Shown here in pieces: positions 6,400 to 13,060 of a stretch of 13,060 nt of DNA; the first letter of the stretch is position 1; each line of letters begins with the position of its first letter. Location of the stretch: positions 1 through 13,060 of the forward strand of contig JAKACI010000018.1 of NCBI GenBank assembly GCA_021821565.1, given 5' to 3'. Under the pieces are notes generated by a model. It was not told the DNA's origin. It searched no databases and was given only the letters and a program-made list of their open reading frames with translations. The position numbers and the translations under genes are program-made. This DNA comes from a bacterium (lineage in GTDB: Bacteria; SZUA-79; Acidulodesulfobacterales; Acidulodesulfobacteraceae).

Positions 6400-7500
6400 A
6401 TGATAAATAAATATATTTTAATTTTCATGCTTATAGCAGGGTTTATTTTAATAGCCGAATTTTCAATAACGCCGGATGTAATGGCTTTAAACAGCGGAAA
6501 TAATTCAAATTTAAATTCGTCGTCTTTAAATTCGTCATCGCTGTCAATTTCAACATTAAATAACGGGGATGATTTGACTATTTTATCTATAGACTCTATT
6601 CCTCCTGCGCTCAATAGCAATTCAAGTTTGGTTCAATTAACGACTTATTTGTTTTATTTTTTATTTGCACTGGGAATTATATTTTCTTTATGGGAATCTT
6701 ATAAATTAGAATTAACAGGGCAATCGGCAAATTATTACGGTTTGTTTCTCAGAATTGTTTTAATTGCGGCAGGATTTTTATCATGGAAGTCTGCCGGAAT
6801 ATCAAATTTTGCTCAGGATATTTTAACGCTTGCAGATAAAATTCAGCTGTATATTATTAAACTAAATATATTCAGTATAGGGCAAAATGTTTCGCAGATA
6901 AATTCCTCCATAGTCAACAGTCTTCATTCTGTTTCATTGCCGACGATTTCGTCAGGCGGTACGGCTTCAGTTCAAAAAGGCTGGGATCTTAATCCCGTAT
7001 CATGGTTTGCCGGAGCGCTGCATGCATTAACAGGAGCAGTTTTAATGGGTATATTCTGGTTTTTGTTTAATCTTCTGTATGTCGGCATTCAGCTTTTTAT
7101 GGCATTAATTCAGCTTGTTATTATAGGGCTGTTGTTTTCTATATTTCCTATAATTCTTGGATTTGAAGCAATACCTTATACAAAAGGGATTTTTGGAAAA
7201 TGGTTAAAGCTTTTTACCGAAATATCATTCTGGGGAGTGATGACGGGTCTTGAACAATTAATTTTTTTTACGATGCTTGGAAAAATAATGTCCGCTAATA
7301 TGGAATCAACAGGAACAGGATTAGGTCAAATATTAGGTTTATTTACTTTTGCAGAAGATATTGTAATTTTTATAGTAATGATATCAATTTCTGCGTCTGT
7401 ACCTTTTCTTATCGGAAAAATTTTTGACGGAATAGGCGATAAATATCATACAAGCATAAAAAAAACTATAAATGCAGCAGGTAAAGCAATTGCATCTTAA
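6400..7500 (+). CDS. virB6: VirB6/TrbL-like polytopic T4SS channel protein
   Basis: Inner-membrane core channel component, 366 aa. Residues 5-29 form a signal peptide or first membrane helix ending in a V-M-A site. A Ser/Asn-rich periplasmic segment follows (30-75). Further hydrophobic helices lie at about 77-98, 113-132, 203-226, 228-257, 272-295 and 314-342. The W-rich stretch SFWGVMTGLEQL and the hydrophobic C-terminal helices ending near FLIGKIF are typical of VirB6/TrbL. It sits between virB5 and virB8, as in virB/trb operons, and its end overlaps virB8 by 29 nt. ATG 6400 has no Shine-Dalgarno sequence; an overlapping five-codon frame starts at 6393. No large C-terminal extension of the kind found in rickettsial VirB6 proteins is present. 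Confidence 0.82.
   Translation: MINKYILIFMLIAGFILIAEFSITPDVMALNSGNNSNLNSSSLNSSSLSISTLNNGDDLTILSIDSIPPALNSNSSLVQLTTYLFYFLFALGIIFSLWESYKLELTGQSANYYGLFLRIVLIAAGFLSWKSAGISNFAQDILTLADKIQLYIIKLNIFSIGQNVSQINSSIVNSLHSVSLPTISSGGTASVQKGWDLNPVSWFAGALHALTGAVLMGIFWFLFNLLYVGIQLFMALIQLVIIGLLFSIFPIILGFEAIPYTKGIFGKWLKLFTEISFWGVMTGLEQLIFFTMLGKIMSANMESTGTGLGQILGLFTFAEDIVIFIVMISISASVPFLIGKIFDGIGDKYHTSIKKTINAAGKAIAS
6510..6539 (+). repeat. In-frame 15-bp tandem repeat in virB6
   Basis: TTTAAATTCGTCGTC is followed directly by TTTAAATTCGTCATC (14 of 15 identical). It encodes a repeated Leu-Asn-Ser-Ser-Ser unit in the periplasmic Ser/Asn linker. Unit gain or loss would keep the frame. Confidence 0.8.
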
Positions 7501-8134
7501 TAATACAAAAAATAATAAAAGATTTTTTTATGAAATTTGGGGCGATTTAAATGCCCAAAATACAACTTTAAAAATTGTAATAGTGTTAATGGCGATTATT
7601 ACTTCTATTGCTCTTTTTACGGCTTATTTTACTTATAAAATTAATAGAGTTCCTGTTATTATCAGAGTTTCTAAAGCAGGCGGCGCAAAAGTGTTAAGAG
7701 ATTTGCCTTTTAATAACAGAGTAGGTATGGGCGAAATTGTTTATTTCTCAAAAACTTTTATAAGAGAATTTACGGGATTTAATTCTATTACTATTAAAAC
7801 CCAGCTTTCAAGAGCATTGAATAAAATGGGTAAATCTTACGGTGAAAGCACGCTTAAAATGATAATAAGAGAAAAATTTATACAAAAAATGGAAAAAGCA
7901 AATATTTCTTCGGAAATAAAATATAAAAAAATTAAGCTTATAAGACAAACCGTTAATCACGATGAATTAAAACTGTATATCGTAAGAACTGTTATTTCTA
8001 ATGCATATTCAAGCGCTGAAAGCAGAGCCGCTTATGAAGATAAATTAATACTTAAAAGAGTAAAAAGGAGTATTCAGTATCCTTTCGGTTTAGAGGTTGT
8101 TTATTTTAATACGTTAAAATTAGGCGGGGCATAG
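7472..8134 (+). CDS. virB8: VirB8/TrbF-like inner-membrane T4SS protein
   Basis: Bitopic assembly factor linking the inner-membrane platform to the periplasmic core; 220 aa, typical for the family. A short cytoplasmic N-terminus includes RFFYEIWGDLNAQN. One membrane helix is at about 33-55. A periplasmic domain of about 160 aa then shows the VirB8/TrbF pattern: R-V-P-V after the helix, a central helical region, and a final strand pair with PFGLEVVYF. The start at ATG 7472 lies 29 nt inside virB6 and suggests translational coupling. An in-frame TTG at 7490 is an alternative. There is no Shine-Dalgarno sequence. It is followed by virB10 after only 10 nt, leaving no room for the virB9 gene that normally lies between them. 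Confidence 0.83.
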   Translation: MQQVKQLHLNNTKNNKRFFYEIWGDLNAQNTTLKIVIVLMAIITSIALFTAYFTYKINRVPVIIRVSKAGGAKVLRDLPFNNRVGMGEIVYFSKTFIREFTGFNSITIKTQLSRALNKMGKSYGESTLKMIIREKFIQKMEKANISSEIKYKKIKLIRQTVNHDELKLYIVRTVISNAYSSAESRAAYEDKLILKRVKRSIQYPFGLEVVYFNTLKLGGA

Positions 8135-8144
8135 TAAAAAAATA

Positions 8145-9494
8145 ATGGATGATGAATTAAATAATCCGCATATTATATCTGAAGAACAATTAAATGCGGC
8201 AAATTCTAATAATGATAATGATAATGCCGATAATTATAATCCAAATAATTATAATAACGATGAAAATAAATATAGTTATACGGAAAATAAAAAACAATTG
8301 GAAGAAGACAATCAAAACGCAAATACAGATATATACAACTCTGTGCCGAATTTAAAAAATAAAAATAATAAATATATATTTTTTAAATCCTTTAAGGGAA
8401 TTATAATTTTGACAGGGATTATTATAGGGATTTTCATTATGTTTAAGTTTTTATATTTAAATAGTTTAAATAATCGGGGTCAAGAATACAATGAAATGGA
8501 TGGAAATAGAATTAAACCTATAAAGATATATAAAAATAAAATTATTAATTACAAAAAAAGATTTTCTTCTAATATGTTTAATCATGCTTATAATAATAAA
8601 AACAATAGTTTAGAAACTACAAATCAAAGAAAATTTAGTAAAAAATTTTATAGAGAAATGCAGCTTTTAAAAAAATTAAAAAATTATAAAAATACAGGCG
8701 ATAAGACCAATATTGATAAAAATAACTTAAAAAACGTTAAAAAAAATTTATTGCCTATAAATAAAAAAATAGTTGTTTTTATTAAACAAAGCTATGCGAG
8801 GTCAATTCTAAAAAATGAAAAAGAAGCGAATAAAAGAGCTAATAAAAACAATATAAAATTGGGTAATCTTAATTATTATAAAAAAGCCGCCAATAAAAAA
8901 ATTTCTTATAAGTTTGACGAAAGTAGTAATAATACCGCAGTAATAGCAATCGGTACCGTAGTTAACGCATATATAAAATATAAAATTTTTTCATATAACA
9001 CCGAAGTTCCGGTGATAGCAATTTTATCAAACACATATTATTACAAAAAGAAACCTTTTTTAAAAAAAGGAGATAAATTTTTCGGCATTGTAAGCGTAAA
9101 ACATTCATTAGACAGATTGAATATACATTTTAACAGAATAATCAAAACTAACGGTTTGTCCTTAGGTATTAACGCTATAGCAATGATGCCTAACGGTTCA
9201 GGCGGAGTAAAAGGAAATGTCCATCGCCATTACAAAGCCAATATTTTGACATCTTTAGCCTCGGGAGTTGTCGGAGCGGCAGCGCTGTTTGCAGGAGGAG
9301 GGTCGGCTGCCAATGCGTCAAATCCTTATACTTTTCAAAATCAAATAAGGCAGAATGTTGCGCAGAATGAATTAGGACAGGCGCAAAACGGTTTAAATTC
9401 AATTGCATCGTCAACGCAGCAAGCAACTATCACATTACCTAAAGGGACGCCGATAAAAATTATTTTTTTAAGATCTGTGAATATTATAAAGTAA
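8145..9494 (+). CDS. virB10: VirB10/TrbI-like envelope-spanning T4SS protein
   Basis: Energy-sensing scaffold that spans both membranes and forms the outer-membrane pore; 449 aa. Order of parts: an acidic Asn-rich cytoplasmic tail (1-75), one membrane helix (83-104), a very basic Lys/Asn-rich linker (105-260), then the VirB10 beta-barrel domain (about 262-449). The barrel domain has recognisable strands: VIAIGTVVNAYI, EVPVIAIL, FLKKGDKFFG, LNIHFNRIIKTNGL, and the terminal TLPKGTPIKIIF. The hydrophobic stretch 367-385 corresponds to the outer-membrane helical antenna. VirB10 linkers are usually proline-rich; here the linker is Lys/Asn-rich with almost no proline. GGCGGGG upstream is too far (16 nt) to act as a ribosome site. 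It belongs to the compact virB6-virB8-virB10 block. Confidence 0.88.
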   Translation: MDDELNNPHIISEEQLNAANSNNDNDNADNYNPNNYNNDENKYSYTENKKQLEEDNQNANTDIYNSVPNLKNKNNKYIFFKSFKGIIILTGIIIGIFIMFKFLYLNSLNNRGQEYNEMDGNRIKPIKIYKNKIINYKKRFSSNMFNHAYNNKNNSLETTNQRKFSKKFYREMQLLKKLKNYKNTGDKTNIDKNNLKNVKKNLLPINKKIVVFIKQSYARSILKNEKEANKRANKNNIKLGNLNYYKKAANKKISYKFDESSNNTAVIAIGTVVNAYIKYKIFSYNTEVPVIAILSNTYYYKKKPFLKKGDKFFGIVSVKHSLDRLNIHFNRIIKTNGLSLGINAIAMMPNGSGGVKGNVHRHYKANILTSLASGVVGAAALFAGGGSAANASNPYTFQNQIRQNVAQNELGQAQNGLNSIASSTQQATITLPKGTPIKIIFLRSVNIIK

Positions 9495-9507
9495 ATATCA
9501 GTAAATA

Positions 9508-9608
9508 TAAATTAAATTAAATTAAATTAAAAACTTACATTATATTAACTTAACTTAACTTTAAATATATTGTCAGATTTTCTCTTAACACGACATTAAC
9601 TTAACTTA
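9508..9608. repeat. Pentanucleotide repeats in the virB10-ATPase spacer
   Basis: (ATTAA)4 runs from 9511 to 9530, with partial units at both edges. ATTAACTTAACTTA occurs at 9544-9557 and again, identically, at 9595-9608, built from TTAAC/ACTTA units. The 174-bp spacer 9495-9668 has no gene. The same TTAACT words occur upstream of virB4, and the opposite strand form TAAGTTAAGT upstream of virD4. Confidence 0.6.
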
Positions 9609-9622
9609 GTAACTTAAACTAT

Positions 9623-9644
9623 CAATTAACTATAAATTAAATAA
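9623..9644 (+). promoter_or_regulatory. Putative promoter-like AT element upstream of the AAA+ ATPase
   Basis: This is nearly identical (21 of 22) to 333-354 upstream of virB2, differing only by C for T before TATAAATTAAATAA. It ends 24 nt before ATG 9669. It may be a shared -10 region; no clear -35 is visible. Confidence 0.3.
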
Positions 9645-9668
9645 TGTAAATTAATACAGACTAAAAAA

Positions 9669-10685
9669 ATGATTAATTTAAAAACGAATTCAAAAATTGA
9701 ATATAGCCCAACAGTTGATTTATTAAATATTTATTTTGATATTAATAATAAAAATAATAATAAGCATACAAATACAGATAAGGATAAGGATATTGACAGG
9801 GAAATATTTACTTTAAGCAGGTCAAATTCTGAAATCAATGAAGTAATAAAAAAAATAATTTCTATAATAAAAAATCTTGATGCATATTTTTTTGAAAGAT
9901 ATGAACTTATAGAAGCTATTTTAATTTCAATTATTTCAAAACAGCATATGATTTTAATAGGAGAACCCGGACTTGCTAAAACTGCAATATTAAAAGCATT
10001 GGCAAAACATATAAACGGAATGAAATTATTTGATTATCAGATGACGCCGTACACGGAAATAAATGATTTATTATCTAATAATCCCATAAATAAAGGCAAG
10101 GGCATAGATAAATGCGAAATTATATTGATGGACGAATTTTTTAAAGGCAAACCTTCAACGCTAAATTCATTGCTGTCCATAATGAATGAAAGGATATTAT
10201 ATAATCCTGAACCGGTAAATATTCCGCTTATTAGTTTATTTGCCACTTCAAACGAAAAGCCTGATAAGTCTGCTTCTTCTAATTTGTTGCCTTTATACGA
10301 TAGATTTTTATTGAGAAAAGAGGTTTTGTCTATAACAGATAAAGATAATTTCAAAAATCTTTTAAAACTTAATGAAGAATATTCATTTAATAATATAAGT
10401 TTAGAATTAGACGATTTAAAAAAAATAATCATGGTTTCCAGAGAAATAAATATTGCGGAAGATATTTACAATTTAATTTTCAGCATAAGAGAAGAATTAA
10501 AAAATAGGCAAGTAATGGTTTCAGACCGAAGATGGCATGATACCGTTAAAATTATAAAAGCAAAAGCATTGCTTGAAAATAGGAATTTTGTCTCCGTAAA
10601 TGATATTAAATCAATGGAATCATCAATGTGGACTTATTATTCGGATATTAGAACGGTTAGAAACATAATTAATAAATTTACATGA
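9669..10685 (+). CDS. RavA/MoxR-family AAA+ ATPase embedded in the T4SS cluster
   Basis: Probable hexameric, chaperone-like AAA+ ATPase of the MoxR class, closest by eye to RavA; 338 aa. Residues 1-48 are a variable polar tail. The AAA+ core carries Walker A GEPGLAKT (98-105) with the MoxR-type AKT ending. FDYQMTPYTEINDLL (121-135) corresponds to the RavA FEYLMTRFSTPEEVF region. Walker B is IILMDE (D155, E156), followed by FFKGKPSTLNSLLSIMNER, the MoxR signature. Sensor 1 is ATSNE (N195), the arginine finger is LYDRF (R212), and the sensor 2 region is SDRRW (R287, R288). It lacks the N-terminal and RecA-like features of VirB11, yet lies between virB10 and virD4, where VirB11 normally sits. 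No VWA-domain (ViaA-type) partner is seen. ATG 9669 has no Shine-Dalgarno sequence. Confidence 0.9.
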   Translation: MINLKTNSKIEYSPTVDLLNIYFDINNKNNNKHTNTDKDKDIDREIFTLSRSNSEINEVIKKIISIIKNLDAYFFERYELIEAILISIISKQHMILIGEPGLAKTAILKALAKHINGMKLFDYQMTPYTEINDLLSNNPINKGKGIDKCEIILMDEFFKGKPSTLNSLLSIMNERILYNPEPVNIPLISLFATSNEKPDKSASSNLLPLYDRFLLRKEVLSITDKDNFKNLLKLNEEYSFNNISLELDDLKKIIMVSREINIAEDIYNLIFSIREELKNRQVMVSDRRWHDTVKIIKAKALLENRNFVSVNDIKSMESSMWTYYSDIRTVRNIINKFT

Positions 10686-10700
10686 TTTTTCATATCGGAA

Positions 10701-10734
10701 TAAGTTAAGTAATTAATTATAATTTAATAACTTA
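10701..10734. promoter_or_regulatory. Inverted repeat and promoter-like AT element upstream of virD4
   Basis: TAAGTTA (10701-10707) pairs perfectly with TAACTTA (10728-10734). Between the arms lies AATTAATTATAATTTAATAA (10711-10730), related to the elements at 333-354 and 9623-9644, and containing an exact TATAAT at 10718-10723. It ends 34 nt before the virD4 ATG, the same distance as at virB2. No TTGACA-like box lies at the proper spacing. It could be a promoter with an operator-like palindrome. Confidence 0.3.
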
Positions 10735-10764
10735 GATGTAATTAAATAATATTATAAGAATTAA

Positions 10765-12546
10765 ATGAGTAATAAGAAAAATCTTTTATTAAAATTAACA
10801 GTTTCATTTTTAATCTTTATTACGGAAATTATTTATCTTTTTATTTTTTCAAATTTTTTCTCTAATAAAAATTTAAATTATTATTTCTATTATTTTAACG
10901 ATGTTAAATTAATTTTAATATTTATGCCTTTTATGATGTGGTTTTTTTCTGCTTATTCTCTGTCAAACATAATTTATAATAAATATATTTATTTAAAACC
11001 TGCAAAAAAGAAAAAAATAAAAAAAGTTATTAAAAATAATGTTCTTTTATGGCCGATTAAAGAAAACGAATTAAAATTAGTAATAGGCGAAATACATAAT
11101 AAAGACGGCAGCAGAAAAGAAAAATCCGATTGGCTTATTTTCAACGAAGACGGATTATATACCGGACTAATAATAATCGGCTCCACAGGTTCAGGTAAAA
11201 CAAGTTCATGCGCCTATCCTTTTTTAGATCAGCTTTTGAACTGTAATAAAAATGACGAAAACAAAAAAATAGGCGGATTAATTTTAGATGTTAAAGGGGA
11301 TTTCTGGAAAACAGCGGCAGATATAATAAAAAATTACGGGAGACTTGACGATATTATAATTATAGAGCCAGATTCAGGCTATTTTTATAATCCTGTCCAT
11401 TATCCAAATTTAGATGTTTCTATAATTGCCGAAAGATTATATTCTGTTTTAGAAAATTTAAATTCTAACGACGGAAGGCAGGACAGCTATTGGAAAGACA
11501 AGTCTATTAATCTATTGGCAAATTCAATCGGACTGTTAAGAGTAACTTTTAAATATGTGACGCTTGATGCCGTTTATGAAATTATATCCGACGAAGAAAA
11601 ACTGTTAAATATAATTAATTATTCTAAAAATTTAATTGATTTAAGAAAAGTTGAAAATGACGATAAAAACAATTTAATTATGTATATAGATTATTTTTCA
11701 GGCAGCGACTATAAAAGTCTTGACGAAAGAACAAAAGGAATAATAAAAAGCGAATCATTAAGAGTCTGTTCCGATTTTATAAAACCTTTATATAAAAAAA
11801 CATTTTGCGCGTCTGAAAAAGATTTAAATTTTCCCGGTTTTCAAGAAGTAATAAATAAAGGAAAAATAATTATTTTAAGAATGCCTGAATCTCAATACGG
11901 TTTAACAGGGCGCGCAATAGGTATTATGCTTAAACTTGATTATTTCAGGACAGTGCTAAACAGGGTTTACAATGCAGCCGTAAATAATAAAATTAATACG
12001 GCAAGACCCGTTCTTTTTCTTTGCGACGAATATCAGAATTATGTTACTTCAGGCGATATAGAATCGGATGCAGAATTTTTTGCAAGGTGCAGGCAGTCAA
12101 AAGCAATTAATATTATGCTTACGCAGAGCTATAGTTCTTTAAAATTAAAATTAGGTTCCGAAGAAAAACTTAATTCTCTTATCGGAAATATCAGATCTAA
12201 TATATGGCTTTCTTTAAGCGACGATTATTCAAGAGAAAAAGCGTCAAAAATATGCGATAAAGAATTTAAAGCAAAAATTACGGAAAATATTACCGAACAG
12301 GACGATAGCGCTAAATTCAACTCTTATATTGGCGGTTTATTATCCGATGACAACACATTATCTCAAGGTACAAGCAAAATAATGGAAAAAATGCCGGCAT
12401 TTGATACCGATGATTTTGCAAATCTTAAACTTAATCAGGCAATATATAGAATTTATTCCGATAAAGGTATTAAAGGACCCGGTATAGTCTATCTTCATCC
12501 TTATTATTTATCTAAATACCGGAGTTATTTTGATATAAATAATTAA
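10765..12546 (+). CDS. virD4: VirD4/TraG-like type IV coupling ATPase
   Basis: Inner-membrane coupling protein that selects substrate (DNA-relaxase complex or protein) and feeds it to the T4SS; 593 aa. Two N-terminal membrane helices (about 10-32 and 48-70) precede a basic KKKKIKK stretch and the cytoplasmic ATPase. Walker A is GSTGSGKT (139-146). A DVKGDFWKTA strand follows, as in TraG/VirD4. Walker B is VLFLCDE (D421, E422) followed by YQNY. A TQSYSSLK motif and an N-x-R-x-N-I-W-L-S stretch downstream match the family. I see no separate all-alpha domain and no long acidic tail. Its presence means the system exports substrate rather than building pili alone. ATG 10765 has no Shine-Dalgarno sequence. 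The 79-bp gap from the AAA+ gene contains a palindrome. Confidence 0.92.
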   Translation: MSNKKNLLLKLTVSFLIFITEIIYLFIFSNFFSNKNLNYYFYYFNDVKLILIFMPFMMWFFSAYSLSNIIYNKYIYLKPAKKKKIKKVIKNNVLLWPIKENELKLVIGEIHNKDGSRKEKSDWLIFNEDGLYTGLIIIGSTGSGKTSSCAYPFLDQLLNCNKNDENKKIGGLILDVKGDFWKTAADIIKNYGRLDDIIIIEPDSGYFYNPVHYPNLDVSIIAERLYSVLENLNSNDGRQDSYWKDKSINLLANSIGLLRVTFKYVTLDAVYEIISDEEKLLNIINYSKNLIDLRKVENDDKNNLIMYIDYFSGSDYKSLDERTKGIIKSESLRVCSDFIKPLYKKTFCASEKDLNFPGFQEVINKGKIIILRMPESQYGLTGRAIGIMLKLDYFRTVLNRVYNAAVNNKINTARPVLFLCDEYQNYVTSGDIESDAEFFARCRQSKAINIMLTQSYSSLKLKLGSEEKLNSLIGNIRSNIWLSLSDDYSREKASKICDKEFKAKITENITEQDDSAKFNSYIGGLLSDDNTLSQGTSKIMEKMPAFDTDDFANLKLNQAIYRIYSDKGIKGPGIVYLHPYYLSKYRSYFDINN

Positions 12547-12692
12547 TTAAAAGGCAGCTTAATAAATTATATGCAATGTATATAATTATTAATTTATTTA
12601 TAACTGTTAAAATTATTAAATAAAATACTTAATTAATCAATGATAACACATCTTAAGAATATGAAATTTTAATCCTAACATTTGGATATACT

Positions 12693-12720
12693 TTAAACTT
12701 ATTGATAATAATAAGTTTAA
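12693..12720 (+). terminator. Putative weak terminator or palindrome after virD4
   Basis: TTAAACTTATT (12693-12703) pairs perfectly with AATAAGTTTAA (12710-12720), an 11-bp stem with a 6-nt loop. A T7 run follows at 12729-12735. The stem has only two G-C pairs and the T-run is 8 nt away, so termination would be weak; a protein-binding palindrome is equally possible. The rest of the 289-bp spacer 12547-12835 has no gene. Confidence 0.35.
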
Positions 12721-12835
12721 TTATAATATTTTTTTATTAAAAATAAGTTAAAAAAATTAATAATTTTAAAAACTATAATATAAAAATAAATTTTATTAAA
12801 TTATTTTGAGTGAAAAATAAATTACAAATTATTAA

Positions 12836-13060
12836 ATGAATAATTCAAAAAAATATAATAATGACGAACTTGATATTCTGGAAATAGCTTTTCTTTGTGT
12901 TTCAGGTTTATTTGCTTTATTTTACTTTTCAAACAGTGAATTTAAATATTATATTGATTGTTTTTATACATTTGCAGGTTATACTTTTAAGCATTTTACG
13001 GTTGTATCAATTTTATATTTAATTAATTTATATTTATTTTTCAATTTAATTATCCTCTTT
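12836..13060 (+). CDS. Membrane protein of unknown function, N-terminal part (cut by window edge)
   Basis: The open frame runs from ATG 12836 through the right edge; 75 codons are visible. After a polar start (MNNSKKYNNDELD) there is a hydrophobic segment at about 14-31 (ILEIAFLCVSGLFALFYF), then a short polar loop. Two or more further hydrophobic stretches follow (about 39-52 and 57-75). I recognise no family from this part. Coming directly after the coupling ATPase it may be another T4SS inner-membrane component. A DotM/TrbA-like coupling-complex partner is one guess, with no motif to support it. There is no Shine-Dalgarno sequence, as with most genes here. Confidence 0.55.
   Translation, partial: MNNSKKYNNDELDILEIAFLCVSGLFALFYFSNSEFKYYIDCFYTFAGYTFKHFTVVSILYLINLYLFFNLIILF

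Noticed and set aside
6381..6620. Antisense frame over the virB6 start
   Set aside because: An acidic, Ser/Asp-poor-complexity product opposite the Ser/Asn repeat of virB6; no start signal.
9190..9426. Antisense frame under the VirB10 C-terminal domain
   Set aside because: The sense strand encodes the recognisable VirB10 barrel and antenna; the antisense product shows nothing recognisable.
10037..10432. 131-codon antisense frame under the AAA+ gene
   Set aside because: The longest antisense frame, but it is opposite Walker B, sensor 1 and the arginine finger of a clear AAA+ protein, and is best explained as a codon shadow.
9669..10685. Calling this ATPase VirB11 because of its position
   Set aside because: The motifs are MoxR/RavA type (GEPGLAKT, MoxR NER signature, LYDRF, SDRRW), not VirB11 secretion-ATPase boxes.
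1..13060. CRISPR array, tRNA or rRNA genes, origin of replication
   Set aside because: The repeats seen are too few, imperfect and irregular for CRISPR; no cloverleaf or rRNA sequence was noticed; AT-rich repeats alone do not establish an origin.

Overview
The window is the core of a type IV secretion system (T4SS) gene cluster from a very AT-rich diderm bacterium. All nine complete genes, plus a tenth cut by the right edge, are on the + strand. Coding DNA is AT-rich, with TTA, AAA, ATA and AAT codons dominating. Intergenic DNA is almost pure A/T. A VirB10-type protein with a periplasmic domain, and two subunits with cleavable signal peptides, point to a Gram-negative envelope. I cannot assign the phylum. 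No relaxase, replication, partition or integrase gene is visible, so whether this is a conjugative element or a chromosomal secretion locus is open.

Layout: 1-388 is AT-rich non-coding DNA. Then come virB2-like pilin (389-1060), virB3/traL-like (1352-1684), virB4/traC-like ATPase (1935-4508), virB5/trbJ-like (4748-6022), virB6/trbL-like (6400-7500), virB8/trbF-like (7472-8134), virB10/trbI-like (8145-9494), a RavA/MoxR-type AAA+ ATPase (9669-10685), virD4/traG-like coupling ATPase (10765-12546), and the start of an unidentified membrane protein (12836 to the edge). The virB6-virB8-virB10 block is compact: a 29-nt overlap and a 10-nt gap. The other genes are separated by 79-377 bp of AT-rich spacers. 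These spacers hold tandem or dispersed repeats, possible leader peptides, hairpins and one compact element with terminal inverted repeats.

How the genes fit together: VirB3, VirB6 and VirB8 would form the inner-membrane platform. VirB10 would span the envelope. VirB2 and VirB5 would form the pilus and its tip. VirB4 would power assembly, and VirD4 would select and feed substrate. Two canonical parts are missing from their usual places. There is no VirB9 (or VirB7) between VirB8 and VirB10. There is no VirB11, whose usual place between virB10 and virD4 holds a RavA-type MoxR AAA+ ATPase instead. No von Willebrand A (ViaA-type) partner is visible.

The main points of interest are: the MoxR ATPase in the VirB11 position; unusually long, Asn-rich extensions before the signal peptides of both exported subunits; strong Shine-Dalgarno sites at only those two complete genes; a 13-codon leader peptide ending one base before virB5; a 147-bp MITE-like element between virB5 and virB6; and repeated AT-rich motifs in front of several genes. 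All functional calls rest on reading motifs, gene order and composition by eye; no database search was run.
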